The notes under the pieces: generated by a model
Database searches by the model: none
Told to the model about the DNA's origin: nothing
The model's input: only the letters and a program-made list of their open reading frames with translations
Made by a program: the position numbers and the translations under genes
Shown here: piece by piece, positions 17,463 through 26,315 of the stretch
How the letters are laid out: the number at the start of each line of letters is the position of its first letter
Numbering within the stretch: position 1 is the first letter of the stretch
Source: an uncultured Victivallales bacterium
GTDB taxonomy: Bacteria; Verrucomicrobiota; Lentisphaeria; Victivallales; UBA1829
Assembly (NCBI GenBank): GCA_934644965.1
Contig: CAKUDG010000014.1
Location: 1-64,000, forward strand
Reading direction: 5' to 3'
Length of the DNA stretch: 64,000 nucleotides

Positions 17463-18065
17463 TCATTTTCCCTCCTTCCCCGCAGCAGCGGCGGAAGGAG
17501 CAGGAGACAGTCCGTTCAGCGTCTTTCCAAGCTCGAACGCCTGTTTCTTGCAGGCGGAAAGATGCCTGACAATCCGGAGCTTGAGAATCATCACCAGAAG
17601 ACAGTAGAACACAAATGCAGAACAAAGCAGCATCCCCCGATATTCCAGCGGCGCGCGGATTCCAAGGAAAAACACCATCACAAGAAAGAAACTGAACAGC
17701 AGCACCGTATTGCGCTTCAGACTTCGTTCAAAGCATTCCTCTTTGCTCTGAAGAACAACTGCCCCATACGACGCGTGATCTCCCGTCCTGTCCTCCAGAC
17801 GCTCCGCCAGTTTTCCGATCAGCGAACGGTAGGCGGCTCCCACCCGCACAAACCCCAGAAGCTCCAGCACATTCATGAATGCATAAATCAGCATCAGCAC
17901 GACCACCATTTTGGAAGCGTTCATGCTAATGCCGATGGCGCAGAAAAGAATGCAGAAGAGCGCCGTTGTCAGGATGCAGGAATTCCGGTAGCGGGTGAGC
18001 GCCCGTTCGCTGCCGCACTGAACATAAAGAGTTTCTTCAAAATCGCTGAGCTGAAGTTTCTGCAT
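17463..18065 (-). CDS. Membrane protein of unknown function with four predicted helices
   Basis: A 200-residue protein with no family that I recognise. It has two pairs of hydrophobic segments: TALFCILFCAIGISM and VVVLMLIYAFMNVLELLGF, then TVLLFSFFLVMVFFLGI and GMLLCSAFVFYCLLVMILKL, separated by a charged loop (ERLEDRTGDHASYG). Start ATG at 18065 follows AGGAG at a good distance; the open frame continues upstream but without a better start. It lies 85 bases downstream of the M24 peptidase on the same strand and may be co-transcribed with it. Confidence 0.7.
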   Translation of the reverse strand: MQKLQLSDFEETLYVQCGSERALTRYRNSCILTTALFCILFCAIGISMNASKMVVVLMLIYAFMNVLELLGFVRVGAAYRSLIGKLAERLEDRTGDHASYGAVVLQSKEECFERSLKRNTVLLFSFFLVMVFFLGIRAPLEYRGMLLCSAFVFYCLLVMILKLRIVRHLSACKKQAFELGKTLNGLSPAPSAAAAGKEGK

Positions 18066-18150
18066 TGTTCTGCTCCTGTTCTCCGCTTTTACCTCTTTTC
18101 TTTTTTTCTTCCTCCCCCTCCGGCGGCAAGCAAAAGAAGGGAAAAATTTG

Positions 18151-19290
18151 TCATGGAATTTCCAGTTCCTTGGGCATGCTGCAGAAGTTGCGGCAGGAAT
18201 CCTGTGTGACAAGCACCAGATCCTCCAGACGCACTCCGCCCCACGCGGCATAATACAGCCCCGGTTCCACGCTGATCACATTCCCGGGTTTCAGCACGCC
18301 GTCGTTTGCGGGCGAAACCCGCGGAAGTTCATGAATTTCCAGCCCCACGCCGTGTCCGAGGGAATGGAAGAATCCGCAGGGCTGCCCTTCCGGATCGCGT
18401 CCGGTGGGGAAGCCGGCTCGGGCCAGGACTTCCGCCGCGGCCAGATGGACGTCGGAAGCCCGCACTCCGGCACGGATCATCCCGAGGGCGGTTTCCGAAG
18501 CCGCCTTCACGGCGTCAAAGGCCTTCCGGACCACGGTGGGGGCCTTCCCTTTCAGGAAGGTTCGCGTCATATCGCCCCAGTATCCCGTGATGTCGCTGCG
18601 CGGGAAAATATCGGCCACAACAGGCTGACCGGCCAGGACCGGACCACTCCCGATGCAATGGGGCCGGGCGGAATCCCGCCCGCAGGCAATGATGGTCCGG
18701 GAAGCGGAAAAGGCCTTTCTTTTGAATTCCGCCTCCACTTCAGCCCGGAGGAAGTCGCAGGTCAGGATCTTTCCGGAAAACACGAGCTGCCCGGAGCTGT
18801 TCACGGAGGAACGTTTCAGGATGTCGTGGACGAGCATCATGGCTTCTTCCGTCGCCTTCATGGCTTTCCCGATGGCGGCACATTCGCTTTTTTTCTTGAT
18901 TCTGCGTTCCGGGAAGAATTCGCCGTCGGAACACTCCACTTCGATACCCGCCTTCCGGAGGGCATCGGCGCAAGCCAGCGGGAAACGCGGGGGAACTATC
19001 CATTTCCGGATTCCGTATTTCTCCGCAAGCGCGACAGGGAGAAGCGCTCCCCCCGCCGGAGAAATCCCGAGCGAGGACGCGGTCAGGACGGTCACCCCGC
19101 GCCGGACCTCCTTCAACGCCCGTGAATATTCCAGTGAAGAGACCAGGACCCCTTTCCGTCCTCCACCGCAGTCAAACCAGAAAAATTCGTCCGGCCCGTA
19201 AAAGCCGGAGGCGTAAAGGATATCCGCGGACTCCTCCGAAGAAGCCGCAATCAAACGCCCCGTCATAGATGATTTTTTCCGCAAAGCCAT
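18151..19290 (-). CDS. M24-family metallopeptidase (Xaa-Pro aminopeptidase/prolidase type)
   Basis: A 379-residue cytoplasmic pita-bread-fold peptidase that would remove N-terminal residues preceding proline. The metal ligands are visible in order: Asp in VADIFPRSD, Asp in YWGDMTRTF, His in SLGHGVGLEIHE, Glu in ISVEPGLY and Glu in GVRLEDLVLVT. The N-terminal 150 residues form the creatinase-like domain. Start ATG at 19290 is preceded by GGGAGA; an earlier in-frame ATG at 19353 would add 21 residues with no clear ribosome binding site. Exact substrate class (PepP or PepQ) cannot be assigned. Confidence 0.88.
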   Translation of the reverse strand: MALRKKSSMTGRLIAASSEESADILYASGFYGPDEFFWFDCGGGRKGVLVSSLEYSRALKEVRRGVTVLTASSLGISPAGGALLPVALAEKYGIRKWIVPPRFPLACADALRKAGIEVECSDGEFFPERRIKKKSECAAIGKAMKATEEAMMLVHDILKRSSVNSSGQLVFSGKILTCDFLRAEVEAEFKRKAFSASRTIIACGRDSARPHCIGSGPVLAGQPVVADIFPRSDITGYWGDMTRTFLKGKAPTVVRKAFDAVKAASETALGMIRAGVRASDVHLAAAEVLARAGFPTGRDPEGQPCGFFHSLGHGVGLEIHELPRVSPANDGVLKPGNVISVEPGLYYAAWGGVRLEDLVLVTQDSCRNFCSMPKELEIP

Positions 19291-19432
19291 TCTCTCCCGA
19301 CTTGTAAAAAAGGGGTTTTCAGAGTAACATACCACCGTTCTCCTCCGGATCACGGCAGATCCTTCAGAATCCGGACGGAAGGAATATATCTCCGGAATTC
19401 CGGATTGGCAAACGGGAATCGAGGTGTTTTCT

Positions 19433-20098
19433 ATGCCGCTTGAAACGAGTATCGCGGTTACGGCCGTATGTGTATGCGCCTACCTTGTGGGGGCGATTCC
19501 GTTCGGATATCTGATCGGAAAAATCAACGGTGTCGACATCCGCCGCTGCGGAAGCGGCAACATCGGCGCAACCAACGTCACACGCGTGGTGGGCAAATGG
19601 TGGGGAAGGCTCTGCTTCCTTCTGGATTTTCTCAAGGGAGTTCTTCCTGTGTTCGCGGCCGGACTGCTTGTGAGAAAGGGATTTCTCACGGACAGCATGG
19701 GCATTCTGCCGTGTCTTGCGGCATTCGGAGCGGTCTGCGGCCATATCTGGCCTCTGTATCTCGGCTTCAGGGGAGGGAAGGGAATATCGACGGCGGCGGG
19801 AGCCATTTTCGCCTTGAATCCGCCGGCGCTGATCAGTGCGGGAGCGCTGTGGGTGATGGTGTTTTTCCTGACGCGCTATGTATCGCTGGCCAGTGTCTGC
19901 GCGGCACTGTCTCTGCCGCTGTTCTGTGTGCTGTATCTGCATCTGGGGCTTTTCACTCCGCCAAGCCTTGCGGAGAAAGTGCTGTTCTGCCTGCTGGCTG
20001 TGCTGACGGTCGTCAAACACAGTTCCAATATCAAACGTCTGCTCAACGGGACGGAAAACCGTTTCGGGAAACCAACGAAAAAAGACACGGATCACTGA
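19433..20098 (+). CDS. plsY: Glycerol-3-phosphate acyltransferase (acyl-phosphate dependent)
   Basis: A 221-residue polytopic inner-membrane enzyme that acylates glycerol-3-phosphate with acyl-phosphate, the first step of phospholipid synthesis. The three PlsY signature loops are present: SGNIGATNVTRVVGKWWG, then GHIWPLYLGFRGGKGISTAAG, and a later SNIKRLLNGTENR. Hydrophobic segments alternate as in the family. Start ATG at 19433 is eight bases after GAGG; a GTG at 19424 overlaps that site and is less likely. Two bases separate it from gpsA, whose product makes its substrate. Confidence 0.95.
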   Translation: MPLETSIAVTAVCVCAYLVGAIPFGYLIGKINGVDIRRCGSGNIGATNVTRVVGKWWGRLCFLLDFLKGVLPVFAAGLLVRKGFLTDSMGILPCLAAFGAVCGHIWPLYLGFRGGKGISTAAGAIFALNPPALISAGALWVMVFFLTRYVSLASVCAALSLPLFCVLYLHLGLFTPPSLAEKVLFCLLAVLTVVKHSSNIKRLLNGTENRFGKPTKKDTDH

Positions 20099-20100
20099 AT

Positions 20101-21123
20101 ATGCCGGCAAAACCACAGAAACGCATTCATGCTGCAGTCCTCGGAGACGGAGCCTGGGGAACCGCTCTCGCACTCGTCCTGCACGCCAACGGACACCGCA
20201 CCACCCTCTGGGGCGCCTTCCGCGACAATATTGAAAACATCCGCAGCGATGCGGAAAACCGCCGTTTTCTCCCCGGAGTCCCTCTGGGGCCTGGCATTCT
20301 CCCGACGGATTCCATGGAGGAGGCCGCGGCGGAGGCGGATCTGATCGTCCTGGCCTCCCCCTCCCAGTACCTGCGCGGAACTCTGGAAAAACTCAAACCC
20401 TTCTTCAGACGCGACCGCCAGATCATCACCGACATTTCCAAAGGCATTGAAACCGGAACTCTTCTCCGCATGAGCGAGCTTGTGGAGGAAGTGCTCGGGA
20501 AAACGCGTTATTCGGTTCTTTCCGGTCCCAGTCATGCGGAGGAAGTCTCCCGCGGGATTCCCACCGCCGTGGTGACCGCATCCCAATCCCCGGATACCGC
20601 CCGTTTCGTACAGTCGGTGTTCATCAACGACAATTTCCGCGTCTATACCAGCAGGGACGTCACGGGAGTGGAACTCGGCGGAGCCTTGAAAAACGTCTTC
20701 GCCATCGCCGCGGGAATGATCGACGGAATCGGACTCGGGGACAACACCAAGGCCGCTCTGATGACCCGCGGAATCGCCGAAATGGCACGCCTCGGAAAGG
20801 CGCTCGGAGGACAGAGAAGAACTTTTTCCGGACTCAGCGGAATCGGAGACCTGATCGTCACATGCATGAGCCGTCACAGCCGGAACCGTTATGTGGGGGA
20901 GGAACTCGGGAAAGGAAGAAAACTTGAGGAGATCATCCGCTCGATGAACATGGTCGTCGCCGAAGGGGTGAAGACCTGCGAGGCGGCGGAAAATCTCTCT
21001 CGGAAACTCAATGTCGAAACGCCCATCATCCACGCCACCTATCAGGTGGTCCATGAAGGGCGCGACCCCAGAGCCGCAGCAAACGAACTCATGACAAGAA
21101 AGGCAAGGTCCGAACATGACTGA
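20101..21123 (+). CDS. gpsA: Glycerol-3-phosphate dehydrogenase [NAD(P)+]
   Basis: A 340-residue cytoplasmic enzyme that reduces dihydroxyacetone phosphate to sn-glycerol-3-phosphate. The Rossmann motif GDGAWGTALALVLHANGH begins at about residue 16. Family blocks SGPSHAEEVSRG, GGALKNVFAIAAGMIDG and GLGDNTKAALMTRG include the catalytic lysine. ATG at 20101 comes two bases after the plsY stop, so the two are translated from one message; together they supply lysophosphatidic acid. The frame remains open upstream inside plsY, which was discounted. Confidence 0.96.
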   Translation: MPAKPQKRIHAAVLGDGAWGTALALVLHANGHRTTLWGAFRDNIENIRSDAENRRFLPGVPLGPGILPTDSMEEAAAEADLIVLASPSQYLRGTLEKLKPFFRRDRQIITDISKGIETGTLLRMSELVEEVLGKTRYSVLSGPSHAEEVSRGIPTAVVTASQSPDTARFVQSVFINDNFRVYTSRDVTGVELGGALKNVFAIAAGMIDGIGLGDNTKAALMTRGIAEMARLGKALGGQRRTFSGLSGIGDLIVTCMSRHSRNRYVGEELGKGRKLEEIIRSMNMVVAEGVKTCEAAENLSRKLNVETPIIHATYQVVHEGRDPRAAANELMTRKARSEHD

Positions 21124-22129
21124 ATCTCCATTCACAGGAAACAAACTCTGCGCAGCCGCTCTCCTTTCCATGACTCTTGCACTCTCCCCTCTCTTCCTCT
21201 GCATCGCGGAAGCGGGAAATGCGGGTGCTCCCCCGGAACAGCCATCCCTGAAAAACAGCTCCTCCCCCGCTCCCGCAGAAAAAAACAACAAAGCGAATGA
21301 CAGCGGGAAAAACAGCGGGGAAAACAACTCTCCCGCGTCCTCCTCTGTTCCGCCGCCCCCTCTCTCCGAAGCAGAGCGGAAACTCATGCAGGGGATCGGC
21401 GCAAAACTCGATTCCGAGGGGAACATCGTACTGGATCTCGCCACCATTTCCAGGAAAGACAAGAGCATCTCCTTCCCCGGAGTCATCAACATCCGGGAAG
21501 GCGCCATCGAAGTCCTGGTTTCGGGAGCACAGGGACGCACGCATGAAAGTCTGGTCATTTCGCATCTGGATCCCTTCAAACTCCAGCTGGCCCTGATCCT
21601 TGCGGGATACCGCAACGGTCCCATTCTTGAAAACATGCCGATTCCCATGGGCTCGGTGTTCGATGTCGAAATCCGGTGCCCGGACGGGAAAACCGTCAAT
21701 GCCGACGACTGGCTCGTCAATTCCAATCAAAACGCGCCGAAGGCCAAAGACGGTTATGTCTTCGTCGGCTCCAATTTCCAGGACGGCCAGTGCCTTGCCT
21801 CCCTCGAGGGCAACCTCATCAACATCAACAGCAACGATGAAAACACCATCCTCAACGCCAAGCTCAACGCGGACAACATCAACGATCAGTATGAAGTCGT
21901 GACCTCAAAACTCCCCCCTCCTGATCCAAAAGGAAAAGCCGAACCCGATGCGGAAGACTATTTCACTCCCGTAACCGTCATTCTGAGGCCACGAATCACG
22001 ACAGCGGAAAAAACGGCAAACTTGAAAAAAAACGCGGACACGGAAAAAACGGCGGACACGGAAAAACCTGCTCCGCAGGAAAAGCCCTCTCCTTCCCCTC
22101 AACAGAAAAAAAACGCACCCGAATCATAA
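21116..22129 (+). CDS. Secreted YdjY-domain protein
   Basis: A 337-residue exported protein. A signal peptide (LCAAALLSMTLALSPLFLCI then AEAG) leads to a low-complexity Ser/Pro/Asn/Lys linker to about residue 80. The central domain carries INIREGAIEVLVSGAQGRTH followed by ESLVISHLDPFKLQLALILA, which is the YdjY-domain pattern of unknown function. The C-terminal 40 residues are a charged repeat-like tail (ADTEK units) rich in Lys, Glu and Pro. Its start overlaps the gpsA stop by eight bases, suggesting coupled expression with the phospholipid genes, although a functional link is not evident. Confidence 0.75.
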   Translation: MTESPFTGNKLCAAALLSMTLALSPLFLCIAEAGNAGAPPEQPSLKNSSSPAPAEKNNKANDSGKNSGENNSPASSSVPPPPLSEAERKLMQGIGAKLDSEGNIVLDLATISRKDKSISFPGVINIREGAIEVLVSGAQGRTHESLVISHLDPFKLQLALILAGYRNGPILENMPIPMGSVFDVEIRCPDGKTVNADDWLVNSNQNAPKAKDGYVFVGSNFQDGQCLASLEGNLININSNDENTILNAKLNADNINDQYEVVTSKLPPPDPKGKAEPDAEDYFTPVTVILRPRITTAEKTANLKKNADTEKTADTEKPAPQEKPSPSPQQKKNAPES

Positions 22130-22506
22130 AGCCATCTCCGATTCATCCACCAGCGTCAGCGAATCCGGCGGAACAGAAGGATGCTCTGAAACAGGATCCT
22201 GGAAAGGACGGAAAGAACACTCCCGGAAACGGAAAGTTCATTCCCGGCTCTCTCCCTGCCGTTCCTTTTGCCGTTCCTTTCTTTCTCCTGCGCCTTTGCC
22301 CTTGCCGGATCCTTCTTTTCCCTGCGTCCGGCGGCGTGCCGCGCCGTTTTCCGGTACGCGTGTCCGGAAGAGAAGGGCGCACGGCATAGGTCTTTCCTTC
22401 CCCTCCTTCTCCGCCCGGCAACGGGAAGGAAGGAGAGAGAGAGAAACACACAGACTGGGAAAAAGGATGGAGAGATGGGAGTCTCCTGGTTTCACGGCTC
22501 TCCGCG
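22130..22506. other. Intergenic region with a 42-bp gene fragment copy
   Basis: No intact gene is supported. The segment 22131-22172, starting one base after the YdjY gene stop codon, copies part of the downstream ATPase gene (see the repeat entry). The remainder is rich in CCGTTCCTTT-type direct repeats and C/T tracts with no clear signal. Confidence 0.6.
22131..22172 (-). repeat. 42-bp copy of the ATPase Walker B coding segment (partner at 23354-23395)
   Basis: Bases 22131-22172 match 23354-23395 at 41 of 42 positions in the same orientation. Read on the minus strand the copy encodes PPDS-L-T/A-LVDESEMA, the Walker B region of the OLD-like ATPase, and then meets a stop codon (TGA). Homology ends sharply on both sides. 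It may be a relic of a lost second ATPase gene or a small templated insertion. Confidence 0.85.
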
Positions 22507-24012
22507 TCAGCGGCGGAAGATCAGACTGCAGTAGTCCTGTTTGAGGTCTTCGACATGACGGTAGTTGTTGTCGACATAATATCGGTAGACACGCTTCCGG
22601 ATGCTCTGCTCGGATTCGCCGGAAATCATTATGAGATGGTCGACGATCAGGGAGAGTTTGTCCTTGCATTCGGCGCGTGAGGATCCGCTGATGGCGCGGT
22701 ATCTGCCGTCGCCTCTCATGATGTCGAGGAGATGGAGCGGGGGGCAGTCGAGCGCTTCCGCCAGCCCGCGGGAATGACGTTTCGGATCGGATTCCAGCAG
22801 ACGGATGACCCCCTGTTCCGGAGCGCAGGGCAGATAGTAAATGCGTTCCATGTTTCTCCGGACGACGTCGAAATGAGAGCGGTGCGGATCCTGCGCGGTT
22901 CTTCTCACACTCGGTTCCGCATCGCGGTCAAGCACTGCTCTGCGCTTGACGTAGGGAGGGAAAACCTTTCCCAGATTGTCGAGCAGAATAATGACCTGCA
23001 TGTAGCCTCCGACGGGAAGAATCCTGCAGTAGGGGAAATCGGCATTCACGGCGGCCTTCAGCTTGTTGATGATGGCTTCGAGGAGCATGGCGGCTTCGGC
23101 GTCCTCCACGAGGAGAATGGTCTCTGGAAGGATTTCCTCTGCGATGGCCATTTCCCCGAGGATCGCCGCTGGATAGACGTTCATCCGGCAGACGAAGGCT
23201 CCGTTTCCCTCGTTTTCCAGAAACAGAAGCCGTTTCGGAGAGGCGGTCTTGATGAGGCTTGCCGAATGCGTGGAAAGAAGAAGGGTGAGATTTTTCTCAT
23301 GACAGATTTTTTCCAGACAGAGGAAGAGTCTCCGTTCCGCCTTCGGATGCAGTGCCATCTCCGATTCATCCACCAGCGCCAGCGAATCCGGCGGAGCCTT
23401 CAGAAGGGAATCCACCAGACGGATGACGCTGCGTTCGCCGAGACTGAAGTTGTTTTCACTGAAAAAATATTCCCGCCCGCGGATATTCTCGCGGAGCAGA
23501 AAGACCTGAGCGTCTCCCAGGGGGACGGTCAGAAGGCCGGAGAATTTCTCATCGTCGAAAATTTCCCGGATCTCTTTCCCGAGTCTCTCCGGCGCAGGAG
23601 ACACCGCCGCTCGGGTGAAGGACGCTTCCGCTATCTTCTCATTGCGGTGAAACGCGCCCGAATACAGAACCTCCGGATATTGAAAGGATTGAAACACTTC
23701 CAGCATTTTCACCGGATCATCGGGTCGCCAGCGGCCGTTCCGGCAGCGGAATATCAGCGGATCCGTTCCTTCCGTCTCATAGACAATCGAAGCATCTTCA
23801 AAGACATCCGCATCATGATCCGAAAAAAAGATGTTTGGGCGGAAATAGCGTTCAAAGGCTCCGGGGTCCCCGATTCGGGCCAGACAGGTCATGAGAGTTG
23901 ATTTCCCGGCTCCGTTCGCCCCCGTGAGAAGGAAGACCGTCCCCCGTTTCCAGGGAAACTCAAATTCCAGTTTCGCAATATTCCTGAGATTTTCAATCAC
24001 CAGTTTTTTCAT
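22507..24012 (-). CDS. OLD-like AAA/ABC ATPase with C-terminal TOPRIM domain
   Basis: A 501-residue protein with a P-loop ATPase of the SMC/ABC-like AAA_15/AAA_21 type joined to a TOPRIM nuclease-like domain, the layout of OLD-family proteins. Walker A is GANGAGKST (31-39), the signature-like motif FSLGERS (189-195), Walker B SLALVDESE (210-218) and the switch histidine STHS (247-250). The TOPRIM acidic residues are Glu303 in LLVED and DRD at 362-364. OLD proteins are DNA nucleases, some in anti-phage systems such as Gabija or PARIS with a partner gene; no partner is seen here. Start ATG at 24012 begins the characteristic KKLVIENLRNI strand. It faces the GH20-like gene divergently. Confidence 0.8.
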   Translation of the reverse strand: MKKLVIENLRNIAKLEFEFPWKRGTVFLLTGANGAGKSTLMTCLARIGDPGAFERYFRPNIFFSDHDADVFEDASIVYETEGTDPLIFRCRNGRWRPDDPVKMLEVFQSFQYPEVLYSGAFHRNEKIAEASFTRAAVSPAPERLGKEIREIFDDEKFSGLLTVPLGDAQVFLLRENIRGREYFFSENNFSLGERSVIRLVDSLLKAPPDSLALVDESEMALHPKAERRLFLCLEKICHEKNLTLLLSTHSASLIKTASPKRLLFLENEGNGAFVCRMNVYPAAILGEMAIAEEILPETILLVEDAEAAMLLEAIINKLKAAVNADFPYCRILPVGGYMQVIILLDNLGKVFPPYVKRRAVLDRDAEPSVRRTAQDPHRSHFDVVRRNMERIYYLPCAPEQGVIRLLESDPKRHSRGLAEALDCPPLHLLDIMRGDGRYRAISGSSRAECKDKLSLIVDHLIMISGESEQSIRKRVYRYYVDNNYRHVEDLKQDYCSLIFRR

Positions 24013-24431
24013 AGAAGACGTTCTCCGATCCGGCAGGCGCGGCCGGGACGGGGCAAGAAGGAATATGAGAAGCTTTTCCCATCTCCCGCCGGGGATGGGA
24101 TCCCTGCCGTTTTTCCCCATCCCGCGGGGTGTTTTTTTCTTCCGGGAAAATCAGGGCTTCTTCTGTTTTCTCCGGATTCCCCGTGTATATTTCAGCATAC
24201 GATACAATATACCGTCACTTTTTTTTCAAAACAGGAAAAGAAGGATTTTTTTGCATTTTTTCTTTTCCCGGAATGGAAGACAGGAAGCGAACAGGGGGAA
24301 GAAACGCATTCCCCTCCCTCCTCCTCTTTTTCCCCTCTGCGGACAGGATATGCAAATCATTCCTTTTCTGCAGGAAAAGAAAAGCGACGGCAGAAAGAAG
24401 AAACAGAAGAAGAAGAAGAGGATATTCCATC
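24013..24431. other. Divergent control region between the OLD-like and GH20-like genes
   Basis: No gene is supported. An inverted repeat GTATATT (24185-24191) and AATATAC (24206-24212) with a 14-base spacer sits in the middle of an A+T-rich island and could be an operator or hold overlapping -10 elements for both directions. The rest is polypurine and polypyrimidine tracts. Confidence 0.45.
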
Positions 24432-26315
24432 ATGAATTTCAGTTTCGATGCGACAGCAGAATCCGTTCCCCCGGTTCTCCGGGAGGAACTCGCCCGGCAC
24501 CTGAAGCGTTTCGGAGAAAAAAACGGCGGGGTAAAGCATATCCGTTTTGTGAAACTGCAGGGAAACGGCGGCACAGGGGAGGAGAAAGGGGCGTCATGGC
24601 CTTCGGAAGAGGCGTTCCGGATTGAGAGCAGTCCAGAGGAAGTCACCGTCAGCTCCGCCGGAGAGCGCGGACTTCTGTACGGGGGGCAGACCCTTCTTCA
24701 AAAAATGGAAAGCTCTTTTGAATGCGGCGTTCTGGAAGAAAGCCCGCTCTGCCCGGTACGCGGAGTGAAACTGTTTCTGCCCTCTCCCGATGCGGAAGGA
24801 ATGGCTCATTTCAAGGGACTAGTCGATCTCATGAGCCGCTTCCGATACAACTTCCTTCTTCTGGAAACTGGAGGAGCGATGGAATACCGGCGCCACCCAG
24901 AAATCAATGAGGGCTGGATCGAATACTGCAAAGTCATGAACGAGTATTCCGGCAAGGCGCGGGAAATAACGGACGCCTATCCGTGGTGCAAGAATTCCAT
25001 TCACTCGACCAACGGGGGCGGGCGCGTCGTCTCCCGCGGACAGATTCAGGAACTGCTGGACTACTGTCGCGAACGCTGCATTGAGGTCGTTCCCGAACTG
25101 CCCTCGCTGTCCCACTGCGACTATCTTCTGACCAGGCACCCCGAGCTTTCCGAACGCGCCGAAGACCCGTGGCCCGACACCGCCTGCCCGAATCATCCGG
25201 ACTACTATCCGCTCCTCTTCGACCTGATCGATGAAACGCTGGAACTCTTCCGGCCTTCCCGGATGCACCTCGGTCATGACGAATACTGCACCATGGGAGT
25301 CTGTCCCCGCTGCAGGAACATTCCCCCGCCGCAGATCTATGCGGACGACATCCGCCGCTGCCGCGACTATCTCCATTCCCGCAACGTCAAGATGATGATC
25401 TGGGGAGAAAAACTCCTCCCCGCCCGCTTTTCCGACGGCACCCCGATCGGCGGAAGCGCCCAGAAGGTCTGGCATCATCCGGACAGTCCCCACACCGTTC
25501 CCGCCACCTGGCCTGCCATCGACCTGATCCCGCAGGACATCGAAATCATGCACTGGTACTGGTCCATCGACCGCGCCCTGGAAAACGAGTTCACCGCCCG
25601 TCAGATGCCGATGGTCTTCGGGAATTTCGACGGCGCAGGCATCCCTGACTGGAAAACCCGCAGCAAAGCCCCCAATTTCCTCGGCAGCTGCTGTTCCAAC
25701 TGGGGCACCACCGATCCGATCACTCTTCAGCGCAACGGCATTCTCTTTGAAATCGCCTTCACCCACGCCCTCCACTGGAAGGCGGAACTCTCCCCGGATA
25801 CCGACTATCCCGCCATGAGAGACGAAGCCCTCCGCAGACTCTATCAGGACAAGGCCGTTTCCGAAGGACCCGGGCGCTTCCTTGAAATCATTCACTCCAC
25901 CACGGAAAAACGACCGTCTGAATATTATGTGGACGGCATCTTCGTGGATGAAAAGAAAGATCTCCTCGGGCACCACGTCTTCCGCTCTGAAAACGGTTCC
26001 GAACTGCGCTTCCCCGTGATTTACGGCAGCAACATCACTTCCGCGGACTGTTCCCTGGAACGCGGGGAAAACCGTTTCCGTACATCCGAAGCCGCGCATG
26101 CCCCCCTCTCGGACCGCTATGATCTGGACCGCGGATTCATCGAAATCAGCTATTCCTCTCTTCCGGAAACCCGGGACGGAAAAACGGTCTGCCGCTGCCG
26201 TTTCAGGCTCCCCGATTCTTCCGGGAAAACATACTCCTACGCCGGTTTTGAACCCGTGGATTCCTTTTCCGGGGAAGTCTCCCTTCTGGAATTCTCCATC
26301 CTGACACAACGCTGA
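24432..26315 (+). CDS. GH20-family beta-N-acetylhexosaminidase-like glycosidase
   Basis: A 627-residue enzyme resembling family 20 glycoside hydrolases. The N-terminal domain (1-110) ends in AGERGLLYGGQTLLQKM, the usual lead-in. The TIM barrel starts at VRGVKLFLPS and carries the catalytic pair in RMHLGHDEY, the GH20 H-x-G-x-D-E motif. Aromatic residues lining the pocket are seen in IMHWYWSIDRALENEF. The C-terminal 120 residues look like a beta-domain. No signal peptide is evident from the chosen start, so it may act inside the cell on imported oligosaccharides. Start ATG at 24432 follows AAGAGGA. Substrate is not known; GlcNAc- or GalNAc-containing glycans are likely. Confidence 0.78.
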   Translation: MNFSFDATAESVPPVLREELARHLKRFGEKNGGVKHIRFVKLQGNGGTGEEKGASWPSEEAFRIESSPEEVTVSSAGERGLLYGGQTLLQKMESSFECGVLEESPLCPVRGVKLFLPSPDAEGMAHFKGLVDLMSRFRYNFLLLETGGAMEYRRHPEINEGWIEYCKVMNEYSGKAREITDAYPWCKNSIHSTNGGGRVVSRGQIQELLDYCRERCIEVVPELPSLSHCDYLLTRHPELSERAEDPWPDTACPNHPDYYPLLFDLIDETLELFRPSRMHLGHDEYCTMGVCPRCRNIPPPQIYADDIRRCRDYLHSRNVKMMIWGEKLLPARFSDGTPIGGSAQKVWHHPDSPHTVPATWPAIDLIPQDIEIMHWYWSIDRALENEFTARQMPMVFGNFDGAGIPDWKTRSKAPNFLGSCCSNWGTTDPITLQRNGILFEIAFTHALHWKAELSPDTDYPAMRDEALRRLYQDKAVSEGPGRFLEIIHSTTEKRPSEYYVDGIFVDEKKDLLGHHVFRSENGSELRFPVIYGSNITSADCSLERGENRFRTSEAAHAPLSDRYDLDRGFIEISYSSLPETRDGKTVCRCRFRLPDSSGKTYSYAGFEPVDSFSGEVSLLEFSILTQR

